A stretch of 64,000 bases of DNA from assembly GCA_017303475.1 (NCBI GenBank), contig JAFLBO010000022.1, forward strand, positions 1 through 64,000. Direction: 5' to 3'. The DNA is from Chitinophagales bacterium (GTDB taxonomy: Bacteria; Bacteroidota; Bacteroidia; Chitinophagales; Saprospiraceae). This document shows, piece after piece, positions 16,300-24,350 of this stretch (positions are counted from its first letter, which is position 1; every line of letters starts with the position of its first letter). The position numbers and the translations under genes were made by a program. The notes below the pieces were generated by a model. The model was not told the origin of the DNA and did no database searches. It worked only from the letters and a program-made list of their open reading frames with translations.

Positions 16300-16534
16300 C
16301 CCAACCAACCTGTGCGCAGCGCTTCCGTTGCCTAGCAACAACGGTTAGCCGACTCTGTAGATATCCATCGCTTTCAGCACAGCATGAAGCGGAAAAAGTA
16401 TTGCTCAGACAGGGCCCACGGAACTTGTTCCCAAAAGCCCGGCCCTGATCCATGCCCTATCCCGAATGCCCTGTTGCAAGCCACGGTTACCTCCGTTGGA
16501 AAGCCGTGAAGCGCTGACGCAAGGGTTTTTTGAA

Positions 16535-16576
16535 CGATGATACGATGGACGATGATACGATGAACGATGGACGATG
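16535..16576. repeat. ACGATGATACGATG word array
   Basis: Four imperfect units of GA(T)ACGATGGACGATG between the tRNA-like cluster and the inverted-repeat element. The sequence between 16300 and 16534 shows no recognisable gene. Confidence 0.7.
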
Positions 16577-16593
16577 TGATTACGACGGTTCCG

Positions 16594-16935
16594 AAACCTC
16601 ATAGGTTTTTAATACCTACGGTATGTACACAAGTTATAGGTGGATGTTAAGTCAATCTGGAAACACATCTAACATCTTGTAACCACTCGTTTCAACGAGT
16701 GGCCAGGAATACCCCACTAATCATATCTAGCATCTTTGCAGAGCATCAGCATCCATAACCTCTTGAAGATGTGATGTTTTGTAAAGATGCTAGATGTGAT
16801 GGGTGGGTCGGCTTTTGCCCGCCGTTAAAACAGCGGGTTACAAGATGCTAGATGTTATGAGTGGGGGCTAACCTCAGAAATTGATTCTCCATTTAACTTA
16901 TGTACATACCATAGGTTTTTAAAACCTATGAGGTT
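16594..16935. repeat. 342-bp element with ~40-bp terminal inverted repeats
   Basis: The ends AAACCTCATAGGTTTTTAAT (left) and its near-complement (right, ending AAACCTATGAGGTTT) are inverted, and the similarity continues inward through GGTATGTACA. Inside are further inverted words (ACATCTAACATCTTGTAACC against its complement near 16835-16855, and CTAGCATCTTT against AAAGATGCTAG). It has no open frame. It resembles a nested hairpin or a non-autonomous mobile element in form, with no transposase seen. Confidence 0.7.
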
Positions 16936-16937
16936 TA

Positions 16938-16988
16938 GCCGAACGCCAACTCAAACACTCCCACACTCAAAAACTCAAACACTCAACT
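16938..16988. repeat. CAAACACTC leader array abutting the slipin start codon
   Basis: CGAACGCCAACTCAAACACTC and following words, on the coding strand, end directly at the slipin ATG. The same word in the same sense relative to the gene precedes the WYL start at 14020, giving G/T-poor leaders for both genes of the locus. Confidence 0.8.
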
Positions 16989-18071
16989 ATGCTTATTCCA
17001 ACCAACCACATCGCGCTGGTATTCAAGCGTGAAAAACTGACCCGCATTTTGCACGACGGCAAACACTGGTTGTGGCCGGGCGAAAAAGCGGAATTATACA
17101 ACATGTCGGAAGCGTTTTTGCCTTCGCAGGAACTGAACGTACTGCTGCAAAACGCCGAACTGGCATCCTTGCTTCAGGTATTTGAAGTGGCCGACCATGA
17201 AATTGCGCTGTTGTACCGCGATGGTTTATTCCACCAGGTACTCACCGCCGGCAAGTTTGCCTTCTGGAAAGGAGCCACTGCCTACCATGTGGTGAAGGCA
17301 GATATTACCCGCACCGAAGAGGTGAACATCGACCTGAACCTGATCTCGAAGAACAACCTGGCCAACTACCTGCGGGTGGTGCAGATTGCCGCTTTCGAAA
17401 AAGGTATCCTGCTCATTAACAGCGCCGTAGTGCGCGCCCTGGAACCGGGCAGCTACTTTTTCTGGAAAAACCAGGACTCCGTGTCCAGCGTAAAAACCGA
17501 TATGCGCCAGATGACGGTAGATATCCTCGGTCAGGAAGTTCTGACCCGTGATAAAGCCCAGTTGCGCATCAATGCCACCGCGCAATACCGCGTGACCGAC
17601 ATCATGAAAGCCCTGGTGGAAAACAAGGACTTCGATAAGCAGCTGTACACCCAGATGCAGATGGCCTTGCGCGAAATGGTGGGTAAACTGAGCTTCGACG
17701 AACTGATGGAGAGCAAAGACCAGATTGCCCAACAGGTGCTGGCCAATGCCGCCGAAAAAGCCCGCGAACTGGGCGTTGAATTAGTAGATTTCGGGGTGAA
17801 AGACATTGTGCTTCCCGGCGATGTGAAAGAAATCATGAACCAGGTTCTGATTGCGGAAAAACGCGCCCAGGCCAACGTGATCATGCGTCGGGAAGAAACC
17901 GCTTCCACCCGAAGCCTCATGAACACCGCCAAGCTCATGGAAGAAAACGCCATGTTGCTGAAGCTCAAGGAAATGGAATACGTGGAAAAAATTGCCGAAA
18001 AGATCCAAACCATCCAACTCTCCGGAGGCGGCCAACTGGTAGATCAATTAAAGCAATTGTTTGTGCGATAG
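16989..18071 (+). CDS. Slipin family SPFH/band-7 protein
   Basis: A 360-residue protein starting at the ATG at 16989. The SPFH/band-7 domain spans about 90-270 (NLISKNNLANYLRVVQI, VKTDMRQMTVDILGQEVLTRD, LRINATAQYRVTD, LGVELVDFGVKDIVLPGDVK), followed by a helical C-terminal coiled-coil (about 275-350). No obvious N-terminal transmembrane segment is seen; the N-terminal ~85 residues are a soluble region as in slipins that lie near RtcB. Slipins form oligomeric membrane scaffolds. Its gene follows rtcB and the tRNA-like modules in the same orientation, so a role in RNA repair or stress sensing is inferred from position only. Confidence 0.92.
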   Translation: MLIPTNHIALVFKREKLTRILHDGKHWLWPGEKAELYNMSEAFLPSQELNVLLQNAELASLLQVFEVADHEIALLYRDGLFHQVLTAGKFAFWKGATAYHVVKADITRTEEVNIDLNLISKNNLANYLRVVQIAAFEKGILLINSAVVRALEPGSYFFWKNQDSVSSVKTDMRQMTVDILGQEVLTRDKAQLRINATAQYRVTDIMKALVENKDFDKQLYTQMQMALREMVGKLSFDELMESKDQIAQQVLANAAEKARELGVELVDFGVKDIVLPGDVKEIMNQVLIAEKRAQANVIMRREETASTRSLMNTAKLMEENAMLLKLKEMEYVEKIAEKIQTIQLSGGGQLVDQLKQLFVR

Positions 18072-18073
18072 CA

Positions 18074-18178
18074 CCCCAGCCCCATCGGGGCGGCATTTTT
18101 GTAGCCCCATCGGGGCGGCATTTTTGTAGCCCCATCGGGGCGGCATTTTTGTAGCCCCAGCGGGGCGATATTTTTGTA
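18074..18178 (+). terminator. Four tandem terminator-like hairpins
   Basis: Four consecutive 25-bp units of AGCCCCATCGGGGCGGCATTTTTGT type, each with a GCCCC/GGGGC stem followed by ATTTTTG. They start a few bases after the slipin stop. A further stem, GCCGGCGCAAC with complement GTTGCGCCGGC (18180-18208), follows. Read as RNA this is a stack of intrinsic-terminator-like structures; it is also a dispersed repeat (15970, 37446). Confidence 0.65.
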
Positions 18179-18326
18179 GGCCGGCGCAACAGGGAGGTTG
18201 CGCCGGCATTCGTGTTTTAAGGGGCTGGGCATAAACAACCTAAAAAAGTTGTTTATCCCCCCACCTCGCAACTAATTTTCTTCCCACTACCCACATACTT
18301 CGCGGCGCCCTACCTCTGTACCTTTT

Positions 18327-18412
18327 CCCCTCAAACCCCTCAAACCCTTCAAACCCCTCAAACCCTTCAAACCCCTCAAACCCCTCAAACCCTTCAAACC
18401 CCTCAAACCCAT
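18327..18412. repeat. CCCTCAAACCCTTCAAAC array upstream of the GH2-GH53 gene
   Basis: About nine 9-10-bp units of (C)CCCTCAAA/CCTTCAAA, an A/C/T-only leader with no G on the coding strand, ending about 12 bases before the ATG at 18425. The interval 18212-18326 has no clear promoter. Confidence 0.85.
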
Positions 18413-18424
18413 CCCTACTCTCTC

Positions 18425-21400
18425 ATGCGCATTCTTCTATTCCTGCTCACCTCCCTTTCCCTACACGCCCAACCCGGCGCCTGGCAAAATTTTGACCGCA
18501 ACTGGAAATTCGCACTCGGCCACGCCGCCAATCCGGAAAAAGATTTCAATTACAGCCTGGAAACCATTTTTTCCAAATCAGGCGCAGCACCTAACACCGC
18601 CATTGCCCCCACTTTTCCCGATAGCGCCTGGCGCACCGTGCAGCTGCCGCACGACTGGGCCGTAGAACTGCCTTTCGTGTTCGATCCGGCGTTCAACGTG
18701 ATGGCGCATGGCTACAAACCCCTGGGCGGTAACTACCCGGCCACCAGCATAGGTTGGTACCGCAAACATTTCCGCCTGCCCCAGGCCGATGCCGGCAAAC
18801 GTTTTCAGCTCCGTTTTGATGGCATTTTCCGCAATGCAGAAGTGTGGATCAACGGTTTTTACCTGGGCCAAAATGCCAGCGGCTACATCGGAAAGACCTA
18901 TGATATCACGGATTTTCTGTGGTTCGACCGCGAAAATGTAGTGGTGGTACGCGTGGATGCCACCCAATACGAAGGCTGGTTTTATGAAGGCGCTGGCATC
19001 TATCGGCACGTTTGGCTGCATACCTTTGATGAACAACATATTGCCTCCGACGGCATTTTTGCCCATGCCGCTTTTCAGGGTGATTATGCCACCCTCACCG
19101 TGGAAACAGATTTTGTAAACGATGGCGCTGCCGCCGCCGAGCTCAGTACGGAGGTGCAGTTGAATGATCGCGACGGACATTTTGTGGCCAAAGGCAAAGC
19201 CCAAAACCTGCGCCTGGAACCCGGCCAAACCGGCGTTTCCAAACACGTGCTGAAACTGTACAACCCCATCCGCTGGGAACTGGATAATCCCTATTTGCAC
19301 CGCATTGAAGTGCTGTTGAAAAAAGGCGGGAAGGTGGTAGACCGGCAGGTGCTCAAATTCGGCTTCCGCAGTATCGATATAAAACCCGATGGACTGGTAT
19401 TGAATGGCAAAAAGATAAAAATCCAGGGCGTCAATTGTCATCAGGATCACGCCGGCGTAGGCTCCGCCCTGCCCGATTACCTGCAATATTACCGCATCAA
19501 ATTGCTCAAAAACCTGGGCGTCAACGCCTACCGAACCAGTCACCACCCACCCACCCCGGAACTGCTCGATGCCTGCGACAGCCTCGGTATGCTGGTGATG
19601 GACGAAACCCGACTGCTCAATAGCGGCCCGGAGTACATGGACCAGTTTGAGCGCCTGCTCCGGCGCGACCGCAGCCGCACCTGCGTGTTCATGTGGTCTA
19701 TCGGCAACGAAGAAGGCTGGATACACACCACCCCCACCGGCAAACGCATTGCCGAAACCATGCTGAAAAAACAATGTCAGCTGGATCCCACCCGCATTTC
19801 CACCTACGCCGCCGATGTGGCCAATGTGTATCAGGGCGTTAATGAGGCGGTTCCGGTGCGCAGCTTCAATTACCGGCAATACGCGGTGGCCGATTACCAC
19901 CGCGATCACCCCACGCAACCCATCATCGGAACGGAAATGGGCAGCACCGTCACCACCCGCGGGCAATATGAGAAAGACAGCATACGCGGGTACGTGCCGG
20001 ATCAGGACATCACGGCCCCCTGGTGGGCCAGCACCGCCGAAACCTGGTGGCCCCTGGCGGCAGAAAACGATTTCTGGCTGGGCGGATTTGTATGGACCGG
20101 CCTGGATTACCGCGGCGAACCCACTCCTTTTGTTTGGCCGAACATCAATTCCCATTTCGGCATCATGGACATGTGCGGTTTCCCCAAAAACATCTATTAC
20201 TACTATCAATCCTGGTGGACCGATAAGGACGTACTGCACCTTTCCCCCCACTGGAACTGGCCCGAAAAACGCGGGCAGCCTATAGAAGTCTGGGTAAATT
20301 CCAATGCCGATTCGGTGGAATTGTTTCTCAATAATCAGTCCCTGGGCAAAAAAACCATGCCGCGAAATGGTCATTTGAACTGGACCGTTACCTACGAACC
20401 TGGCAAGCTCGAAGCCATCGGGTACAAAAAAGGCCGGCTCCTGAAAGCCCGCATGGAGAGCACCCGAACGCCCAGCGAAATTGTGCTTGCCCCTTACAAA
20501 ACCACCATGCTGGCCGACGGGCAGGATGCCACAGTGATCAATGTGTCGGTGCTGGACAACGAAGGTCGCGAGGTGCCTGACGCCAATAATCTCATCGAAT
20601 TTCAGCTGCGCGGCGAAGGTCGGATCATTGGTGTGGGTAATGGCGATCCATCGAGTCATGAGCCCGATCAGTGCGCAGAAGGCCGCTGGCAGCGCCAATT
20701 GTTTAACGGAAAATGTCAGATCATCGTGCAATCCAGCCTCAAGCCCGATCTCATTCACCTCGAAGCCCGCTCACCCAACCTGTGGAAAGGCGAAACAGAT
20801 ATCCTCACCATTGCTCCGGAAAACCTCCGGGCCGTTCACATTGATCCAAAATACACGCTCACGGGCGCAGCCGCGCAGGCGCGACCGGTAGACAAAATGA
20901 TCGGGGCCGATATCTCCTTCCTGCCGGAACTGGAGGCCAAAGGCATCAAATTCAAGGTGGATGGCCAGGAGGTAGACGCCATTGAAAGCCTGAAAGCGCA
21001 CGGATTCAACTACGTGCGCCTGCGGGTTTTCCACAATCCGGCTTTGCCAGACGGCTATTCACCCAAAGCAGGTTTTTGCGATCTGGAACACACCAAGGCC
21101 ATGGCCAAACGGGTGAAAAAAGCCGGCATGAAACTGTTACTCGACTTCCATTACAGCGATTACTGGGCAGATCCGGGTAAGCAGTACAAACCCAAAGCCT
21201 GGGAAAACCTGCCCTTCGAAGACCTGAAAAAAGCGCTTTATCACTACACCTACGAGGTGATGCGCCAGCTCAAGGAGCAAGGTACCTCCCCAGATATGGT
21301 GCAAGTGGGCAACGAGATCAACCACGGCATTGTATGGCCGGAAGGCTCGGTGGCACATCCGGATAGTCTGGCGCAACTGCTTTGCGCAGGCACAGCAGCG

Positions 21401-21796
21401 GTTAAGGCAGTGGAACCTGCCACGGTGATGATGCTGCACATGGCCCTGGGCGGCCAGAACGACGAATCCGTATTTTTTGTGGAAAACATGCTCCGCCGCG
21501 GCGTGCATTTCGATGTCATCGGACTTTCCTATTACCCAAAATGGCATGGTACCCTGGACGACCTGCGCGACAACCTGCACGACCTCGTGCAACGTTTCAA
21601 CAAAGACGTCATTGTGGTGGAATACTCCGCCAAAAAAGAAGAAGTACACAAAATTGCGTTCAGTGTACCGCGCGCAAAAGGCACCTGTATCTGGGAGCCT
21701 CTAAGCACCTGGGAAGCTATTTTTGACTGGCAAGGCAATGCCAACGAGATGCTGAAATGGTATGATGGGTTTAGGGAGAGTTACCTTAGGTTTTAA
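18425..21796 (+). CDS. Secreted GH2 beta-galactosidase fused to GH53 endo-beta-1,4-galactanase
   Basis: A 1123-residue protein starting at the ATG at 18425, with a signal peptide (LTSLSLHAQ). Residues ~20-800 form a GH2 enzyme: sugar-binding and Ig-like domains, then a TIM barrel with acid/base Glu429 in WSIGNEEGW and nucleophile Glu504 in IIGTEMGS, and a C-terminal Ig-like DUF4982-type region. Residues ~820-1120 form a GH53 barrel (GADISFLPELEAKGIKF, VRLRVFHNP, LLLDFHYSDYWADPGKQ) with acid/base Glu964 in VQVGNEINHG and nucleophile Glu1066 in VVEYSAKK. One chain can thus cut beta-1,4-galactan internally and trim galactose. The gene stands alone without a SusCD pair. It is normally two separate proteins; both active sites are intact. 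Confidence 0.93.
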   Translation: MRILLFLLTSLSLHAQPGAWQNFDRNWKFALGHAANPEKDFNYSLETIFSKSGAAPNTAIAPTFPDSAWRTVQLPHDWAVELPFVFDPAFNVMAHGYKPLGGNYPATSIGWYRKHFRLPQADAGKRFQLRFDGIFRNAEVWINGFYLGQNASGYIGKTYDITDFLWFDRENVVVVRVDATQYEGWFYEGAGIYRHVWLHTFDEQHIASDGIFAHAAFQGDYATLTVETDFVNDGAAAAELSTEVQLNDRDGHFVAKGKAQNLRLEPGQTGVSKHVLKLYNPIRWELDNPYLHRIEVLLKKGGKVVDRQVLKFGFRSIDIKPDGLVLNGKKIKIQGVNCHQDHAGVGSALPDYLQYYRIKLLKNLGVNAYRTSHHPPTPELLDACDSLGMLVMDETRLLNSGPEYMDQFERLLRRDRSRTCVFMWSIGNEEGWIHTTPTGKRIAETMLKKQCQLDPTRISTYAADVANVYQGVNEAVPVRSFNYRQYAVADYHRDHPTQPIIGTEMGSTVTTRGQYEKDSIRGYVPDQDITAPWWASTAETWWPLAAENDFWLGGFVWTGLDYRGEPTPFVWPNINSHFGIMDMCGFPKNIYYYYQSWWTDKDVLHLSPHWNWPEKRGQPIEVWVNSNADSVELFLNNQSLGKKTMPRNGHLNWTVTYEPGKLEAIGYKKGRLLKARMESTRTPSEIVLAPYKTTMLADGQDATVINVSVLDNEGREVPDANNLIEFQLRGEGRIIGVGNGDPSSHEPDQCAEGRWQRQLFNGKCQIIVQSSLKPDLIHLEARSPNLWKGETDILTIAPENLRAVHIDPKYTLTGAAAQARPVDKMIGADISFLPELEAKGIKFKVDGQEVDAIESLKAHGFNYVRLRVFHNPALPDGYSPKAGFCDLEHTKAMAKRVKKAGMKLLLDFHYSDYWADPGKQYKPKAWENLPFEDLKKALYHYTYEVMRQLKEQGTSPDMVQVGNEINHGIVWPEGSVAHPDSLAQLLCAGTAAVKAVEPATVMMLHMALGGQNDESVFFVENMLRRGVHFDVIGLSYYPKWHGTLDDLRDNLHDLVQRFNKDVIVVEYSAKKEEVHKIAFSVPRAKGTCIWEPLSTWEAIFDWQGNANEMLKWYDGFRESYLRF

Positions 21797-21797
21797 G

Positions 21798-21868
21798 ACC
21801 ACTAAGCCACTAAGGGCACTAAGTGTACTTATCAGAAACATACTTAGTGCCCATAGTGGCTTAGTGGT
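21798..21868. terminator. ACCACTAAG hairpin after the GH2-GH53 gene
   Basis: Starts one base after the stop codon. ACCACTAAGCCACTAAGG (left, 21798 on) pairs with its near-perfect complement ending at 21868, around a 13-base loop. The same word is nested in 7462-7525. Confidence 0.65.
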
Positions 21869-21978
21869 GAAAATATCCTCGCCCCTCTAATGTTAAGTTT
21901 TTCTCCACCCCCCAAACTTAATATTAAGTTTCTGTAAAGTCCGGGACATTTGCACACGCATTTCAGCATGTTCCAACT

Positions 21979-22410
21979 ATGAAAAAGAAGCTCCAACAAC
22001 TCATGCAGGATAGCAGACTGGCCGGCAATGCCGAGTGGACCGACCTGCAAAAAAGCCTTCAACAGGCCAAAAAGAAATACGAAAAGGCCAAAGCTGATAA
22101 AGAAAAAGCAAAAACAGCCTGGAAAGAAGCTGAGGAAGCAGAAGGCAAAAAAGATGCAGACCAACGAATGTTGCTGTACACCCGTTTCCACCAGGCCAAA
22201 GCCATGCATCATTTCCACAAGCTGGCTTACAAACTGATGGAATACCAGCAAAAACGCTGGCTGGAAGGCTATGCCCAATCGCAGGCCGACCAACCTGCCC
22301 TGCTCATGATTGATCCGAAAAAAATGGGTCGCAAAAAAGCGACGGAATCTCCCAAACGGGCTAAATCTGTATCCAAATCGACTAAAAAGTCATCCAAGGC
22401 GCCGGAGTAA
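21979..22410 (+). CDS. Lys-rich coiled-coil protein of unknown function
   Basis: A 143-residue protein with no signal peptide, starting at the ATG at 21979. Residues 20-110 are predicted to be long charged helices (KKKYEKAKADKEKAK, WKEAEEAEGKKDADQ, FHQAKAMHHFHKLAYKLMEY). The last 30 residues are a Lys/Ser/Ala/Pro tail (KKATESPKRAKSVSK) reminiscent of histone-H1-like or nucleoid-binding tails, which suggests nucleic-acid binding. I recognise no family. It is followed by a strong intrinsic terminator and so is transcribed alone. Confidence 0.75.
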   Translation: MKKKLQQLMQDSRLAGNAEWTDLQKSLQQAKKKYEKAKADKEKAKTAWKEAEEAEGKKDADQRMLLYTRFHQAKAMHHFHKLAYKLMEYQQKRWLEGYAQSQADQPALLMIDPKKMGRKKATESPKRAKSVSKSTKKSSKAPE

Positions 22411-22436
22411 GAAGTAAAGCGTGAAAAATTCCACAC

Positions 22437-22472
22437 AGGCAGGTTGGCGTTCGCGTTAACCTGCCTTTTTTT
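22437..22472 (+). terminator. Intrinsic terminator
   Basis: Stem AGGCAGGTT/AACCTGCCT (22437-22445 and 22458-22466) enclosing a small GCG/CGC inner stem, followed by seven T. It ends the coiled-coil gene and lies 10 bases before the next ATG. Confidence 0.85.
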
Positions 22473-22481
22473 GTGCCTGTT

Positions 22482-23282
22482 ATGCCGCAACAAACGCCCA
22501 ATGGATTTGAAGCCCTGCAAACCATGTTGAACCAGGCCGTAAACCGGTTCAACACACCAACCTTCATTCCCGACGATCCCATTTCTATCCCGCACCGTTT
22601 CCAACAAAAACAGGATAGGGAAATCATGGGCTTTTGGGCCGCAACCCTGGCCTGGGGCCAACGAAAAACCATCATCCAGAGCGCTGCCAAGCTGGTCAGC
22701 CTGATGGATAACACCCCTTATGATTTTATCCTGAACCATACCGAACAGGATCGGGCGCGTTTTGAATCTTTCAAACACCGCACTTTTCAGGCCACAGACA
22801 CCCTGTGGTTTCTGGCTTTCTTTCAGGAATATTACCGCAAACACGACAGTCTGGAAACTGCTTTTGCCCGGCACCTCAGTCCTGATGACCAAACCGTGGA
22901 AAAAGCGCTGGTCGGATTTCACCGCGATTTTTTTGATCACCCGCATGCGCCCCTGCGCACCCGCAAGCACGTGGCCACCCCCGAACGGGGCAGCACCTGC
23001 AAACGTATCAATATGTTTTTGCGCTGGATGGTGCGAAAAGACCCCTCCGGCGTGGATTTCGGCATCTGGAACCAGATCAGTCCGTCACAGCTCCTTATTC
23101 CACTCGATGTACACGTGGACCGCATAGCACGCCAACTCGGTCTGCTGGATCGTCGCCAAACCGATTGGCAAGCCGTTCTGGAACTCACCGCCCGACTGCG
23201 CGATTTCGATCCCTCGGATCCGGTTAAATACGACTTCGCCCTTTTCGGAATGGGCGTCCTCAAACCGGAGGAACTCGGATAA
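22482..23282 (+). CDS. TIGR02757/DUF2400 family protein
   Basis: A 266-residue cytosolic protein. The ATG at 22482 is preferred over an in-frame GTG at 22473 because the latter lies in the terminator tail. Family signatures are present: DDPISIPHRFQQKQDREIMGFWAATLAWGQ in the N-terminal third (given here in part as DREIMGFWAATLAWGQRK), RKHVATPERGSTCKRINMF, WNQISPSQLLIPLDVHVDR and a C-terminal SDPVKYDFALFGMGV. The fold resembles helix-hairpin-helix DNA-repair proteins, but the biochemical function of the family is not known to me. Full length. Confidence 0.9.
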   Translation: MPQQTPNGFEALQTMLNQAVNRFNTPTFIPDDPISIPHRFQQKQDREIMGFWAATLAWGQRKTIIQSAAKLVSLMDNTPYDFILNHTEQDRARFESFKHRTFQATDTLWFLAFFQEYYRKHDSLETAFARHLSPDDQTVEKALVGFHRDFFDHPHAPLRTRKHVATPERGSTCKRINMFLRWMVRKDPSGVDFGIWNQISPSQLLIPLDVHVDRIARQLGLLDRRQTDWQAVLELTARLRDFDPSDPVKYDFALFGMGVLKPEELG

Positions 23283-23409
23283 ATGCCATGCTTGTTTAAA
23301 AAAACTACCTAATTCCTGGTCCAACCTGTAACCTAAGTTCCAACACCCGTGTCAGAGTGAGTATTGAAAACGAAAACCACTTTTCACTCACAAAAAAACA
23401 GTACACATT

Positions 23410-23763
23410 ATGGAACCAGGAATTGTAGTTTTTGCCGTACCCATCGCCGCTTTCATGATGGTTGTTGCTATCCGCTATCTGGAAAGCAAAGAAAACCTTT
23501 CCATGATTGAAAAAGGCATGAACCCCGCCGAAAACAAGCGTCAGCGCCGGCAAGCAAACCCCTCTATCACGCTGAAAAACGCGCTGTTATTCATTGGCGC
23601 GGGCATTGGCTTGTTGATGGCCATCGTGATTACCAACACTTTCCAGCTGAACGATCAAAGCAGCACGGGCGTATTTTTTGCCCTGATCGCCATTTTTGGC
23701 GGCGCAGGTATGCTGGGCGCCTACCTGTACGAACGCAAAAACCCACCCGACCCGATGGCTTGA
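23410..23763 (+). CDS. DUF6249-type small membrane protein
   Basis: A 117-residue protein with an N-terminal transmembrane segment (IVVFAVPIAAFMMVVAIRYL), a short cytosolic loop with MIEKGMNPAENKRQRRQ, and two further helices (NALLFIGAGIGLLMAIVI and GVFFALIAIFGGAGMLGAYL). This three-helix plan with the MIEKGMNP motif is common in Bacteroidota, often near sigma-factor genes. Function unknown. It is followed by a strong hairpin. Confidence 0.8.
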   Translation: MEPGIVVFAVPIAAFMMVVAIRYLESKENLSMIEKGMNPAENKRQRRQANPSITLKNALLFIGAGIGLLMAIVITNTFQLNDQSSTGVFFALIAIFGGAGMLGAYLYERKNPPDPMA

Positions 23764-23776
23764 AGGTTCAGAAAAG

Positions 23777-23834
23777 ACTACTGGTTGGAGCATTGTAACC
23801 GGCAAATAGCCTATGTAATGCTCCAACCAGTAGT
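23777..23834. terminator. 18-bp stem hairpin after the DUF6249 gene
   Basis: ACTACTGGTTGGAGCATT (23777-23794) is perfectly complementary to 23817-23834, with a 22-base loop. No long T run follows, so termination is only probable. Confidence 0.6.
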
Positions 23835-23888
23835 AAATGCTCATCTTGTTATCTGACTTTCATCATCCCCTCCGCTGAACGGCCTGGT

Positions 23889-23896
23889 TATCTTTG
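23889..23896 (+). promoter_or_regulatory. Promoter -7 box TATCTTTG for the ThiL-like fragment
   Basis: Exact match to TAnnTTTG, 34 bases upstream of the ATG at 23930. The promoter survives although the gene is broken. Confidence 0.6.
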
Positions 23897-23929
23897 TTCA
23901 TCATCTGACAGAACAGACGATAAAACCAT

Positions 23930-24350
23930 ATGCCGGTGTCATTACTGGAAAACCAACTGCTGCGCCAGATAGGCCAGCCCTTCCCGCGCTCTCAGGAACA
24001 ACGCAACCAATTCCTGGAAAGCGACGCTGAACTCCTTCAGCTGCCCGACAGCAGTACGCTGGCCCTCACCACAGATTGTATTACAGAAGAGATCCAAACC
24101 GGACTCTACTCCGATCCCGAACACATTGGCTGGATAACCGTTGTGGTCAATATCAGTGATCTGGCAGCAGTTGGCGCGCGTCCGCTGGGATTGCTGCTGT
24201 CTGAGAGCCTGCCTCCTAATTTCCCTCCAGAGAAATTAAAAGCCCTGCAAGAGGGTATTGCCAGGCCATGGGCGTGTACGTGCTGGGCGGCGACACCAAT
24301 ACCTCTTCCTGCTGGCAAATGGGTGGCACAGCCATCGGCATCATCCCGCC
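23930..24350 (+). pseudogene. ThiL/PurM-like (AIR synthase-related) gene fragment, frameshifted and truncated
   Basis: The first ~110 codons encode the N-terminal half of a ThiL/PurM-type ATP-binding enzyme: LALTTDCITEEI, then VVVNISDLAAVGARPLG. At about 24262 the frame is lost; in the next frame the family sequence continues as AMGVYVLGGDTNTSSCW and GGTAIGIIPPG. One base is therefore missing relative to the expected frame. Homology stops at about 24350, where the sequence becomes the complement of a BtaA-like gene. The C-terminal half is absent. It cannot make a functional kinase. Confidence 0.75.

Noticed and set aside
16109..16300. Functional tRNA genes
   Set aside because: None of the three modules can form a complete cloverleaf; each lacks an arm or paired acceptor stem.
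16594..16935. Insertion sequence
   Set aside because: It has terminal inverted repeats but no transposase and no clear target duplication.
18578..20758. 726-codon minus-strand open frame opposite the GH2-GH53 gene
   Set aside because: Complement of an enzyme with intact catalytic motifs; the open frame is a by-product of codon bias.
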